Source of the DNA: an uncultured bacterium
GTDB taxonomy: Bacteria > CSSED10-310 > CALFER01
Assembly: GCA_937951895.1 (NCBI GenBank)
Contig: CALFER010000076.1
Span: forward strand, 1 to 64,000
Direction of reading: 5' to 3'
DNA length: 64,000 bases
Shown here: in pieces, positions 38,252 through 47,744 of the stretch
Layout: every line of letters begins with the position of its first letter
How positions within the stretch are numbered: position 1 is the stretch's first letter
Position numbers and translations under genes: made by a program
Notes under the pieces: model-generated
Told to the model about the DNA's origin: nothing
The model's database searches: none
What the model saw: the letters and a program-made list of their open reading frames with translations, nothing else

Positions 38252-41044
38252 CTACGGATGATCTCCCCAGCCGAATTCCCAGGAATCCATCGCGCCGACC
38301 AGGAATGAGAACTCCGCATCGGTCATGCCTGCATACCAGAAGAGTCCTTCCACGGTGCCGACATTTTCGGGGAAGCTGAACGGAGGAACGACCACCTGTT
38401 CCGTGATTCCGGGCATCAGGGACTCGAAGAGATAGTGATCGAATGCCGTGAATCCGGGCGCGAAGTAGTACTGGCCGAATGCCTCCAGAACGACGAAGAG
38501 AGGGACATGCTCCATGGCCTGCGGGCCGGGGTTGCACACCCGGACGATACAGGAACAGCTATCACCGGGGTGGAAAAAGTGTGAAGGCATCCACAGTTCC
38601 ACTCCGAGAATTCCGCAGGGCGCCGTCGGAGAAGCAGTCGGCGTTATGGTGGGAGAGGGGACAGCCGACTGCGTCGACTCGGGTGTCGATGTGGCAGGCG
38701 CGGTCGGCGAAGGCGTGGCCGAGATCGTCGCCGTCGGTGACGGGCCTGCCGTGCGTGTTGGCGTCGGAGTCTCGGATACGTTCAATGGGTAGTGGTATCC
38801 CATGTCAACCATGCCGTTATCGCAGACTCGGTCGGTTCGGGTCGTCATGGAGTCCATGCAGATTTCCTCATTGGAAATGTCGTGACACACATCGACTGCC
38901 GATGCACTGCCTGTTTCGAAGCAGGGGCTGTTCGATTCCTGCCCCGAGGCGATCTGGCTGAGGCAGAACGCGTCGATCGGCCCATTGGTGAACAGGGGAT
39001 CCTGATCGATGTTGCCGGATCCCGCCCATCCGCCCTGAACATCGGAGGAGATCACGGTCACGAACTGCGTGTCTCCGCCAATCGGACTTGGTTGCCCGCC
39101 CCAGAGAATACTGTTCTCGACAGTGATCGCCGGCGAATCATGACAGAACAATGCGCTTCCTGTGGTGTCGGCCGTGTTGAAAGCCAGTGTGCAGGAGCTG
39201 ATGCCGGTCGTCGTACTGCTGCTGAAGTAACACGCGCCTCCCGAGTCGGATGCATGATTCGAATCGATCAGGCAACCCCAGATGTCGGCCGAAACATCCC
39301 AGCCGCCGAAGATCGCTCCGCCATTGGAGCCGGCTATGTTTCCAGACAGCACGGAACGGGTGATAACCGCGAGGACACATTTCGCGCCGAGATCGATTGC
39401 GCCTCCATTCTGGCCGGCCGCGTTGTCGATGAACCGGCACTGGTCGAACGTCTGCAGACTGAACATCCGGTTGCTGTACCCTCCACCGGATCCCGTTTCA
39501 GCGCCATTTCCGATGAAACTGCATCTCAAAAACGAAGGGTTCGCTTCACCGTCGTTCTGAATCCCGCCACCGCTTTCATATGCGGAATTGCTGGAGAGAA
39601 TGCAATCGGTAAAAGCGGGTGAGGAGTTCTCGATGTACACCCCGCCGCCCGATTCCATGGCCGTGTTGTTTTCGATCCGGCATCTGAGAATCGAGGTGTC
39701 GCTTCTGGTGAGATAGATCCCGCCTCCGGCTCGCGCTCTTCCGCCACGGATTGTCAGATCCTGAATCACCGCGGAGTGATCGATATGCCCGTAGAAGATC
39801 CGCTGGATGTCTCCGGCATCGATGATGGTCGATTCGATGCCGCTCCCGGCAAGGGTCACGTGATTGACGATCGGAAGTGGAAATGATTCACCGGTCGTCA
39901 TGGCGGAGAAGACACCGGGGCCGATATGAATCACGACGGGAAGATCCGGGGATCCCAGGATTCGTTCGAGTGCGTGCCGGAGGGTGAGGAAGGACGATTC
40001 CCATGAGAGCCCGCTGTTGAGGTCGTTTCCGGTGCAGGACACATAGACATCCTGGGTGATCGCGTCGGTCTGACTCGTGCAACCGGTCCGATCGAACGCG
40101 TCCGGTGGCGAAACATAATAGTCGGAATCGTGCAGACCGCTGAATCCATTGTATTGAGCATTGAACGGCTCCTGAGGATCGAAAACCATCGAGGCCAGAT
40201 CGGCACCGCCTCCCGCCTGGTTATCGCTGAAGGAATTGCCATCCGATGGACTGCCTCCGATGATCGGAGTCGCTCCGTAGTTGCAGAACAATGCGCCACC
40301 CAGATGATCGGCGACATTGAGTTGAAACTCGCAATTCCGTATCTGTCCCGAAGCCCAGGAATCGAAAAAGAGGGCACCCCCGTACAGGGTCGCCGTGTTG
40401 GAAATGAAAAATGAAGAAAAAATCGTCGGATTGGAATCGTACGTCATGGAAGCGCCTGCGCCGAGTTCGGCGGTGTTGTTCCGGATGATGCAGCACGTGA
40501 CAGAAGCGCCGGATTGCGAGAAATTGAAACCACCGCCGTCCCGGGAGGCGAAATTCTGTTCAATGTAACAATCCACAATCTGGGGTGCGGCATTGCGCAG
40601 ACACGCCACTCCCGCTCCATACGTGGCGGTGTTGAGGATAATTCTGCAATTGACGATGCCGGGTGACGAGGCGTAATCGCAGAGAATCCCTCCGCCACGT
40701 CCATCGATCCAGCCGTTTCGGATCGTGAACCCTTCCAGAGTGGCTTGAGAGGTTTCTCCACTCGTGAAGATAAACCCGCGGTGAGGGTCATCGATCGATC
40801 CCTGACAGTCGATCGTGCAGGATGTGTAACCCCATTCCGAAACAACCCGGATATTCTTGCCCTGGAAGCTGATGTCACGGTTTCCCGGGCCGGTGTAACA
40901 GCCTGACATCACCTGAACCGTGTCTCCCGGTTGCGCAACGTCGATACCGGCCTGTATGGTCGGTTGATCGGCGGGAACATGGATTGTAACGGCTTGTACA
41001 AGCGGACCTATCAACAGGGCGGCAAGGATGGCCAGACGATTCAT
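38252..41044 (-). CDS. Large secreted beta-helix protein with DUF1565-like module and the shared C-terminal domain
   Basis: 930 residues from ATG 41044 (AGGAGG 5 bases upstream). Signal peptide ends near V-Q-A. The first beta-helix (V-P-A-D-Q-P-T-I-Q-A-G-I-D) runs to ~residue 300. A DUF1565-like start (D-V-Y-V-S-C-T-G-N-D-L-N-S-G) opens a second helix (~340-700). A D-M-G-Y-H-Y segment, a Thr/Pro linker and the shared domain (38255-38608) follow. It is divergently transcribed from a clear paralogue at 41215 that has the same two-helix plan. Surface exposure and polysaccharide binding are inferred from fold; no catalytic residues could be assigned. Confidence 0.87.
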   Translation of the reverse strand: MNRLAILAALLIGPLVQAVTIHVPADQPTIQAGIDVAQPGDTVQVMSGCYTGPGNRDISFQGKNIRVVSEWGYTSCTIDCQGSIDDPHRGFIFTSGETSQATLEGFTIRNGWIDGRGGGILCDYASSPGIVNCRIILNTATYGAGVACLRNAAPQIVDCYIEQNFASRDGGGFNFSQSGASVTCCIIRNNTAELGAGASMTYDSNPTIFSSFFISNTATLYGGALFFDSWASGQIRNCEFQLNVADHLGGALFCNYGATPIIGGSPSDGNSFSDNQAGGGADLASMVFDPQEPFNAQYNGFSGLHDSDYYVSPPDAFDRTGCTSQTDAITQDVYVSCTGNDLNSGLSWESSFLTLRHALERILGSPDLPVVIHIGPGVFSAMTTGESFPLPIVNHVTLAGSGIESTIIDAGDIQRIFYGHIDHSAVIQDLTIRGGRARAGGGIYLTRSDTSILRCRIENNTAMESGGGVYIENSSPAFTDCILSSNSAYESGGGIQNDGEANPSFLRCSFIGNGAETGSGGGYSNRMFSLQTFDQCRFIDNAAGQNGGAIDLGAKCVLAVITRSVLSGNIAGSNGGAIFGGWDVSADIWGCLIDSNHASDSGGACYFSSSTTTGISSCTLAFNTADTTGSALFCHDSPAITVENSILWGGQPSPIGGDTQFVTVISSDVQGGWAGSGNIDQDPLFTNGPIDAFCLSQIASGQESNSPCFETGSASAVDVCHDISNEEICMDSMTTRTDRVCDNGMVDMGYHYPLNVSETPTPTRTAGPSPTATISATPSPTAPATSTPESTQSAVPSPTITPTASPTAPCGILGVELWMPSHFFHPGDSCSCIVRVCNPGPQAMEHVPLFVVLEAFGQYYFAPGFTAFDHYLFESLMPGITEQVVVPPFSFPENVGTVEGLFWYAGMTDAEFSFLVGAMDSWEFGWGDHP
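38255..38608 (-). other. Shared domain, copy 8
   Basis: Same landmarks as copy 7 with few substitutions; ends E-F-G-W-G-D-H-P. Confidence 0.9.
38279..38632. repeat. Direct repeat B (near-identical to 36696-37049)
   Basis: Second copy of the ~354-base repeat covering the shared-domain coding region; indicates recent duplication or gene conversion. Confidence 0.85.
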
Positions 41045-41214
41045 GGTAACCTCCTTATGTTCTGTGAAAACAAATTTGCAAAAAATATGCCATGTATTCA
41101 ATTCACCAACCGGGAAAAATAATCGGAAACGTGTTATAAAATGGATATGGCGTGAGCCGGATCGTGATTTCATTATCGGAGCAGTCAGTTTCCGGAATTT
41201 TGCAAGGAGGAAAC
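41045..41214. promoter_or_regulatory. Divergent promoter region between two beta-helix paralogues
   Basis: For the minus-strand gene, TTGGTG (41104-41109, complement) and TATTTT (41082-41087, complement) are 16 bases apart. For the plus-strand gene the A+T-rich TTATAAAAT near 41135 is a possible -10 with no clear -35. Both genes have strong AGGAGG sites. Confidence 0.45.
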
Positions 41215-43866
41215 ATGCGTGATGCCACAGTGCGGCTCATCACCCTCTGCCTGATTATAGGCATCGGGATCCCCAAAAGTTACTCTGCCGAACTCCATGT
41301 CCCTGCTCAGTTCGCGACCATCCAGGCTGCCGTCGATGCGGCAATCCCGGGTGACACCGTCTTGGTTGCAGATGGCACCTGGAGCGGTGTCGGAAACGTG
41401 ACCATTCATCCGGATGGCAAAGCCATCACGATCCGGTCAGCATCAGGGGATCCCGAGGCTTGTACCATCGACGGTTCGGGAATCGATCAGGGATTTGTCT
41501 GCGCGTCGGCTGAAACGCGTGACACGGTCATCATGGGATTCACCTTGTATCGATGCGGACGCGATCCGAACCTTGGACCCGTCGACGGTGCCGGTATTTC
41601 GTGCGTGAACGCGTCGCCGACGATTCGGCATTGCCGGTTTGTGGACGGGTATGCATCGTGGAGTTATCCGGGACCGGGAAGTGGCATGTATGGTTCCGGA
41701 GGAGCCATCGCCTGCTCCGACGGCGCGGCTCCCGAGATTGCCGACTGCGTATTTATCACCTGCATAGCCGGCGAATCCGGCGGCGCGATTCATGCCCGGG
41801 ACGCGGCCCCCGTGATCCTGGATTGCGCCTTCACGGACAACCGGTCGTATGGCCGCGGAGGCGCAATCAATCTGAAGGACTCGCCTGCGGTAATAAACGG
41901 TTGCGTCTTCACGGACAACCGCGCTGTGAACGGAGACGGAGGTGCACTCTGTCTGGATGCATCGTCAGCCGAGATCACATTGAATGAATTCACGCTGAAC
42001 CGATCCTTGAGAGGCGGAGCAGTCGCATGCCTCGGCGCAACCCCGATCATCGGCGGGGCAAGTGATCTTGGGAATCGTTTCGACCGTAACTATAGTGGCT
42101 CCGGAGCCGACCTGTTCGCCCAGGTGCCTGCTTCCACCATCGATGCCCGATTCAATACGTTCACCGGGCTCATGATGTCGGATTACTGTGTTTCACCTCA
42201 GGAAACCTTCGATCTGTCCGGCTCTCAGACCACCGCGACTCCGATACAATCCGACGTCTTCGTGGCTCAGGATGGCAGTGACGAAAACAGCGGCCTGTCA
42301 ATCGATGCACCGTTCCGCACGATCCAGTTCGCGCTCAGTCGGGTGCTGCCGACCGAAGCCTCTCCGATCACCATCCATATCGCCTCCGGCGAATACTCGG
42401 CTTTCACGACGGGTGAGGCGTTCCCTCTGCCTCTGTTGAGCCACCTCTCGTTGTCCGGTGCGGATCAGTGCCGCACCCATCTGAACCCCTCATATCAATC
42501 GGTGTGCCTGTTCGGTCATCATGATACGGATGTCCGCATCGACGGGATCGATATCCGGGGAGGCAGCGGTGAATCCGGGGGCGGGCTGCATGCCAGTGAC
42601 TGTCAGGTGGAACTCACGAATCTGACGGTCCGTGAGTCGGTTGCAGAAAAGGGCGCCGCCATGTATCTGTCCGGAACGGATGCCTCGATGAGATCCGTTC
42701 TCATCATGGACAACTACAGCCGTTACATGGGAAGTTCCGCCGGCGTGGTCGCCATCGGAGGGCATCTCCGGATACTCGACAGCGTCATCACCCGCAATGC
42801 TTCCGACGGTCCCGGCGGCGGTGTGTATGTTCAGGGAGCCGCTCTGATCGCCTCCTGCAGGATCACCGAAAACGAAGCGCGTCGTGCCAGTGGCGGCGGT
42901 GTTTTCTGTGCGGACGGCCCTCTGGAAATGGTGAATTGCGAACTGATCCGGAACCGGGCGATTCTCGGAGGCGGGGTCTTCGTGACCGGCCAATACGACC
43001 TGCTCAATTGCCTGATCGCGGAAAACACCGCGGTACTGTCCGGTGCCAGTTTCCAGTCATTCGATGCCTCGGGTCTCATCCGGCACTCGACCATCGCGGC
43101 CAATACAACCAGCGGATCGGTCGTTTCGAGCGTTTTCTTCGAACAAAGCGATTCTACCGTGAGTGACTCGATTGTCTGGAACGAATCGGGAGCCGAGATC
43201 CAGGTCGAAGACGCACAACTCTCGGTGACGAATTGTGATGTGAGGGGAGGTTTCGAGGGAGCCGGGAATATCGACAGCGATCCGCAATTCACAGCGATGC
43301 CGATGTCGAACTATTATCTGAATACCGGCGAGTCAGGTGATCCGATCAGCCCCTGTATTGATGCCGGTGGCAAAATGGCCGCTGAGTGCACCTATTCCGG
43401 ATTGTGGGGGGAGATCGACCTGGAGAGGTGGACCGCCGGCTCCGATTGGTTGCGGGATTCCGGAGTTGTCGATATCGGCGTTCACTGGGATCATGCTCTT
43501 TTCAGCGGAGTCAGACTGGATCTGACGACCCGCATGCTCCATCCGGGAGATCGGCTGCGGCTGGATGCGGTTGTGCTCAACCACAGCGGCGTTGATTGGA
43601 GCGACAGTCGCCTTTTCGTCATTCTGGATGTCTACGGCAGTTACTGGTTCGCACCGTCATGGGCGTACATGGACGATGGTTTCGACTGGTATTCGATGGA
43701 TCTGGCCCCCGGTGCAAGGAACATCGTCAGCGTGATTCCCGATACCGTCTGGCCCGAAGGTGTCGGCAGCGCGGACAATCTGGCGTTCTGGGGTGGCCTC
43801 ACGGATGGCGCTTTCCTCAATCTCCGCGGGGATTTCGACAGGGTCATCTTCGGGTATCGGGACTGA
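41215..43866 (+). CDS. Large secreted beta-helix protein with DUF1565-like module and the shared C-terminal domain
   Basis: 883 residues from ATG 41215 (AAGGAGG 4 bases upstream). Signal peptide ends near S-Y-S-A. The first helix starts V-P-A-Q-F-A-T-I-Q-A-A-V-D. A linker with C-V-S-P-Q-E-T-F-D precedes the DUF1565-like start D-V-F-V-A-Q-D-G-S-D-E-N-S-G and a second helix. The end is the shared domain (43504-43863) without a Thr/Pro linker. The module order matches the divergent neighbour at 38252-41044, marking them as diverged paralogues. No catalytic signature assigned. Confidence 0.87.
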   Translation: MRDATVRLITLCLIIGIGIPKSYSAELHVPAQFATIQAAVDAAIPGDTVLVADGTWSGVGNVTIHPDGKAITIRSASGDPEACTIDGSGIDQGFVCASAETRDTVIMGFTLYRCGRDPNLGPVDGAGISCVNASPTIRHCRFVDGYASWSYPGPGSGMYGSGGAIACSDGAAPEIADCVFITCIAGESGGAIHARDAAPVILDCAFTDNRSYGRGGAINLKDSPAVINGCVFTDNRAVNGDGGALCLDASSAEITLNEFTLNRSLRGGAVACLGATPIIGGASDLGNRFDRNYSGSGADLFAQVPASTIDARFNTFTGLMMSDYCVSPQETFDLSGSQTTATPIQSDVFVAQDGSDENSGLSIDAPFRTIQFALSRVLPTEASPITIHIASGEYSAFTTGEAFPLPLLSHLSLSGADQCRTHLNPSYQSVCLFGHHDTDVRIDGIDIRGGSGESGGGLHASDCQVELTNLTVRESVAEKGAAMYLSGTDASMRSVLIMDNYSRYMGSSAGVVAIGGHLRILDSVITRNASDGPGGGVYVQGAALIASCRITENEARRASGGGVFCADGPLEMVNCELIRNRAILGGGVFVTGQYDLLNCLIAENTAVLSGASFQSFDASGLIRHSTIAANTTSGSVVSSVFFEQSDSTVSDSIVWNESGAEIQVEDAQLSVTNCDVRGGFEGAGNIDSDPQFTAMPMSNYYLNTGESGDPISPCIDAGGKMAAECTYSGLWGEIDLERWTAGSDWLRDSGVVDIGVHWDHALFSGVRLDLTTRMLHPGDRLRLDAVVLNHSGVDWSDSRLFVILDVYGSYWFAPSWAYMDDGFDWYSMDLAPGARNIVSVIPDTVWPEGVGSADNLAFWGGLTDGAFLNLRGDFDRVIFGYRD
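43504..43863 (+). other. Shared domain, copy 9
   Basis: Contains M-L-H-P-G-D, S-Y-W-F-A-P-S-W, D-T-V-W-P and F-W-G-G-L-T-D-G, and ends V-I-F-G-Y-R-D. Confidence 0.88.
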
Positions 43867-43884
43867 TGCGTCGCACTCGGGGGA

Positions 43885-44493
43885 TCAGGAACCCTGACGA
43901 TTGGCGACGAGTTGGTCGAAAGCGGTGAGTTCCTTCAGCATGCCGCGGATCACGGCCGTCGTTCCCGGGGTCGATTCGCCGATGTACCTCGATTCAATCG
44001 ATTTGCCGTCTCCGGATTTCACGCCGCGGAACAGCTCCAGGAACTCCTTCTGTTTAAAGCGCTGATCGCGTTCCCGGGACCGTTGGATGTACAGATCGAC
44101 GATGGTGTTCGATCGATCCATGCCGAAGACGAACTCCACAGCGCCATACTCGCCTTTCTGCGAACCCGCGATGATCGTTCCGATCACCTCACCCGCCGGG
44201 CCGGTCATCTCGAAATACTGAAACTGATCCCGCTGGCCCGGCAGCAATTCATGCCCGATCGCTTTTTCGATTGCCGCGCGTTTCGCATCGTCCAGATCCA
44301 CCGTGACGGTCCGATAGTCCTTCGCATCCGGAAAGATCCGGGTCATCGTGCGCTCGGGATTGCGCCAGACGCACAGATAGACTTCCTGAGCCGTCGATCG
44401 GGGCGGTCCGATCGGCAGAACGCTAAAAAGGAACAGACAGCATGCGATAGATCTGAAGCGAAACGATGTGTTCGTCTGTTTCCGAATGAGCAT
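43885..44493 (-). CDS. Exported FMN-binding-like protein
   Basis: 202 residues from ATG 44493 (GGAGG 8 bases upstream), beginning with a signal peptide that ends near S-T-A-Q. The region Y-G-A-V-E-F-V-F-G-M-D followed by E-F-L-E-L-F-R-G resembles FMN-binding (RnfG-like) domains. The covalent flavinylation motif S/T-G-A-T is not intact; the matching place reads S-T-P-G-T-T-A-V, so flavin attachment is uncertain. It is the last gene of the operon starting at 48140 and overlaps the beta-barrel gene by 71 bases in another frame. A redox or metal-reduction role for the operon is inference. Confidence 0.6.
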   Translation of the reverse strand: MLIRKQTNTSFRFRSIACCLFLFSVLPIGPPRSTAQEVYLCVWRNPERTMTRIFPDAKDYRTVTVDLDDAKRAAIEKAIGHELLPGQRDQFQYFEMTGPAGEVIGTIIAGSQKGEYGAVEFVFGMDRSNTIVDLYIQRSRERDQRFKQKEFLELFRGVKSGDGKSIESRYIGESTPGTTAVIRGMLKELTAFDQLVANRQGS

Positions 44494-45385
44494 AGGTGTA
44501 GCCTCCTCGAATCGTGAACCAGGGCAGGCGGTATCCCAGACCGAAATACCCGTAGCCCTCGGTGGATTGGTGATACCGGACGAGTCTTCCGGCAATGGTC
44601 AGATCCAGATCCGGCAACACGGCCAGATCGGTCATGGCGAACGCACCCCGCGCCGACCGTCCGTCGATTTCACCACCCTGAATCTCGACGCGGGCCGTCC
44701 ACCATCCGGGTTGAATGGTCATGTCCGCCGATACGATCCTTCGGTCGATCCAATGGTTGCGGTGATGTTCCGATTGGATTTTGCCGTCGAGCGCCGACAG
44801 GCCGAGCCTCACATCACCCGAATCGCCGAGTGTCATGCCGACCCGTCCCGAATATACCTCCGGGCCCTCGAACTCGGGCGTCATGTGACCCCCATAGCCC
44901 TGTGTCGCCGCCAGACCATACTCGAAATCCCCCAGCACCCCCGACACCATCAGACCGCTGTCCACATCCATTCCAATCATGTGAGGTGTCAGCGATTCGA
45001 ACAGGAGTCGTGACGTCGTGAAATCGGTCAGCAATCCGAACGGAAGCCCGAAGCGACCAAGCGTCAGATTCCATTTTCCCATTGGCCCTTTGTAGCGACC
45101 GTAGACTTCATGCAGCATCCGCTCGGAAAAATCGTCATGTTCTTCGAACAGCGCAAACAGGATGAGTCGGTCGCCGCCCTCATCCGCAATCGTATTCCTG
45201 AGCGACAATCCCAGTATGTTGATTTCGCCGCGGGCTTCCTCCCGGTCGCTGTCAGTCAGGCGGGCGTCGAGATCAGCGGAGAAATTCCAGGATGCCTGTG
45301 CGCCCGGAACCATGAGCATGAGCAGGACCGGCAGGATGGCCAGACAACGGGAGAATGCATCAGTTCCGAATGCTGCCGTCTTCAA
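44423..45385 (-). CDS. Outer-membrane beta-barrel protein
   Basis: 320 residues. Signal peptide ends near A-Q-A-S. Alternating polar/aromatic strands fill the length (W-N-L-T-L-G-R-F-G-L, Y-G-Y-F-G-L-G-Y-R-L-P-W-F). The protein ends M-L-S-V-P-F, with the terminal Phe typical of BAM-assembled barrels. It overlaps the end of the ABC ATPase gene by 26 bases, so it is translationally coupled to it. It is probably the outer-membrane partner or channel of the ABC system; substrate unknown. Confidence 0.72.
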   Translation of the reverse strand: MKTAAFGTDAFSRCLAILPVLLMLMVPGAQASWNFSADLDARLTDSDREEARGEINILGLSLRNTIADEGGDRLILFALFEEHDDFSERMLHEVYGRYKGPMGKWNLTLGRFGLPFGLLTDFTTSRLLFESLTPHMIGMDVDSGLMVSGVLGDFEYGLAATQGYGGHMTPEFEGPEVYSGRVGMTLGDSGDVRLGLSALDGKIQSEHHRNHWIDRRIVSADMTIQPGWWTARVEIQGGEIDGRSARGAFAMTDLAVLPDLDLTIAGRLVRYHQSTEGYGYFGLGYRLPWFTIRGGYTYAHSETDEHIVSLQIYRMLSVPF

Positions 45386-46028
45386 TGTGCACCGTCCGTG
45401 AGCACCGCTTCACGATATCGGCATTGTGCGTCACCATGACGATCGTCAAGCCGGTGCGGTTGAGGTGTTCGAACATCGACATGATGGTATCGGCGTTATG
45501 CGAATCGAGATTCCCGGTGGGTTCATCCGCCAGCAGGATCTGCGGGGCGTTGATCAGGCTACGGGCAATCGCCACACGCTGCATCTCACCTCCGGATAAC
45601 TGATCCGGCAGATGATTCATCCGCTGGCTCAGTCCAACCTTCTCGAGAAGCTCAAAGGCTCGCGATCGCGTGGTGTTTCCCGCAAACAGTCCGGGTAGCA
45701 TCACGTTCTGCAGAACTGTCAGCGTGGGAATGAGAAAGAACTGCTGGAACACGAATCCGATCGTCCCCTTCCGGATCTGTGTGAGTTTTTTTTCGGGATA
45801 GTTCTGGATCTCCCGACCGGCAATACGCACCATTCCTTCCGAGGGGCGGTCGAGGCATCCCATGATGTTCAAGAGCGTGGTCTTGCCGGAACCGGAATGT
45901 CCCACGATCGCCACGAATTCGCCCGGCGATATACTCAGAGAGGCCCTGCGAAGCGCCAGGATGGTTTCGGAGCCCCGGTGGAACTTTTTTGAAACCGATT
46001 CGAGATGAATGATGTGGCCGTTATTCAT
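45360..46028 (-). CDS. ABC transporter ATP-binding protein (LolD/MacB-type)
   Basis: 222 residues. Walker A G-H-S-G-S-G-K-T-T, signature L-S-G-G-E-M-Q-R-V-A-I-A-R and Walker B I-L-L-A-D-E-P-T-G-N-L-D are all intact. The length and the long C-motif context match the LolD/MacB/FtsE group that works with FtsX-type permeases. It overlaps the permease gene by 8 bases. The complex probably uses ATP for periplasmic work (lipoprotein release or efflux) rather than classical import. Confidence 0.93.
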   Translation of the reverse strand: MNNGHIIHLESVSKKFHRGSETILALRRASLSISPGEFVAIVGHSGSGKTTLLNIMGCLDRPSEGMVRIAGREIQNYPEKKLTQIRKGTIGFVFQQFFLIPTLTVLQNVMLPGLFAGNTTRSRAFELLEKVGLSQRMNHLPDQLSGGEMQRVAIARSLINAPQILLADEPTGNLDSHNADTIMSMFEHLNRTGLTIVMVTHNADIVKRCSRTVHIEDGSIRN

Positions 46029-47196
46029 TGCGCAGTACCTCCATCGGAACGATGCGGGAAGCCCTCAGGGCAGGATAAAGTGAACACGTCACCCCGATCA
46101 GCGTGCAAGCGGAGAAGGCGAACAAGGCAATGGGAATACTTGGAGTGATAACGGGACTGGAGGGGATGAAGGCGACCAGAAGCGAGCGCATGAAGTGACC
46201 GAAAGCCGGGCTGAGCACGAGACCCGCAGAAGCGCCGATCATGCTCCCTGAGAGGCAGATCGCCAGAGTTTCAAAGGTGATCAGCTTCAGAATGTCGATC
46301 CTGCCGGCCCCGACGCATTTCAGATAGGCAATCTCGCGACGCCGCTCCAGCACCGCCATCAGCATGGTGTTGATGATTCCGAAGACCGAGATGACAAACG
46401 CGACCCCGACCATCACGAACATGATCACCCGGGTCGATTTGAAAAATTGCAGGATCCCTTCGCTGAGTTCCCGTGAGCCCAGCACGAAATAGTCCGCCGG
46501 CAACATGGCCCGAATCTCGTTCCGGCTCTGATCCAGCTTCCCGATATCTTTCAGCTTGACGGCGATCGCCGTTAATTTGCCCTCACGATCGACCAGTTTC
46601 TGAGCCGTCTTGAGGGGGATGAACATCGTTCCATCGTCCTGACTGTAGTTTCGCTCCAGAATGCCGGAAACCGTAAACTCGCGATCAAACTGCTCCGAGT
46701 ATGTCCGGTCGCCCACCGCGAGGCTTTCGATGCGGGCGAGTTCCGCTCCCAGGATGATGGACGATTCAGATTCGAACCAGCCTCCGGATTTGAACGCCCA
46801 GTCGGGCCGGATCTTCTGAATCGTGTCCGTGATACCCATGAATATGTCCGTTCGCGAACCGTCCTCGGTCGTCACCGTAAAGAGCTGAAACGGCATGATC
46901 ACATCGACGTTCGGGTGCCTGAGCAGTCGCTCGGTCAGATCCTCGGTGACATACAGAGGACTCAGGCCCCCCTGGGCAATCACCGACGCGGCTTCGATCG
47001 GGCACCCTTGTTTCGTGATGTACATGTGAACCCCGGTCTTGTTCACCAGTTCGTCGGTGACCGCGGAGGAATAACCCTTGTCGAGTCCGAGAACGACGGT
47101 CAGCGTGATGGCGGATATCGCGAGACTCAACCCGGTGAGCAGACTCCGGATCGGGTTGCGGCGCAGATTGCTCCAGGAAACCGTCATGAAGTTCAT
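46021..47196 (-). CDS. FtsX/MacB-type ABC permease
   Basis: 391 residues from ATG 47196 (GAGG 6 bases upstream). One N-terminal membrane helix (S-L-L-T-G-L-S-L-A-I-S), a large periplasmic MacB-PCD domain (~40-265) and three C-terminal helices give the standard FtsX plan. It starts 8 bases after the lipoprotein gene and overlaps the ATPase gene. Single-permease systems of this type form homodimers with the ATPase. Confidence 0.9.
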   Translation of the reverse strand: MNFMTVSWSNLRRNPIRSLLTGLSLAISAITLTVVLGLDKGYSSAVTDELVNKTGVHMYITKQGCPIEAASVIAQGGLSPLYVTEDLTERLLRHPNVDVIMPFQLFTVTTEDGSRTDIFMGITDTIQKIRPDWAFKSGGWFESESSIILGAELARIESLAVGDRTYSEQFDREFTVSGILERNYSQDDGTMFIPLKTAQKLVDREGKLTAIAVKLKDIGKLDQSRNEIRAMLPADYFVLGSRELSEGILQFFKSTRVIMFVMVGVAFVISVFGIINTMLMAVLERRREIAYLKCVGAGRIDILKLITFETLAICLSGSMIGASAGLVLSPAFGHFMRSLLVAFIPSSPVITPSIPIALFAFSACTLIGVTCSLYPALRASRIVPMEVLRNE

Positions 47197-47204
47197 AGGC
47201 CACC

Positions 47205-47621
47205 TCAATCGATCTTGAGTCCGAGCGCGGACAGTACGACCTGCTCATCTCCGACGGTCGCCTGAACGTAAACGGTCACCGGCTTTCCGACAGGCAGTTT
47301 CGGGAATTTGAATCCCTGCGGGTAAATGGTGGCCTTGTAGACTCCGTCCTTGAGAACGAATTCGCAATACGATGCGCATTGCGAGGAGATCACGCCCTTC
47401 ATGACGAACGTTTTTCCATTGAAACTGGAAGGAGACGCCAGCACGCTCGAAAGCGTCACGATCTGCGCGTCGGAGGGGATGGATACGCCGAGATCCATGG
47501 TTCGGGCGCTGGAACATCCCGAGAGTATCAGCACGAACCCGAGGATGGCAATCGGACCGGAACGGAAGAGTGAGCCGTTCCCGATCCGGTGAATGACCTT
47601 GGATTTTTGAATCGATTTCAT
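47205..47621 (-). CDS. Lipoprotein with OB-fold-like domain
   Basis: 138 residues from ATG 47621. The lipobox is L-S-G-C, preceded by a hydrophobic segment. The mature part has a compact beta pattern (F-N-G-K-T-F-V-M-K-G-V-I-S-S-Q-C, then Y-C-E-F-V-L-K-D-G, V-G-K-P-V-T-V-Y-V-Q-A) that looks OB-fold-like, with two Cys close together. It sits directly upstream of the ABC permease, suggesting a periplasmic accessory or binding role. I do not recognise a named family. Confidence 0.7.
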   Translation of the reverse strand: MKSIQKSKVIHRIGNGSLFRSGPIAILGFVLILSGCSSARTMDLGVSIPSDAQIVTLSSVLASPSSFNGKTFVMKGVISSQCASYCEFVLKDGVYKATIYPQGFKFPKLPVGKPVTVYVQATVGDEQVVLSALGLKID

Positions 47622-47744
47622 ACATTGACCCTTTCCCTGCACACCGTCATGCGTTCGTTACTGATCCGAACGAATCGACAATCGGCATGCCAGTATGCGA
47701 CGATATTTTTACGTTGCTACCGTGTTGAGACGGACAGGAAAGGT

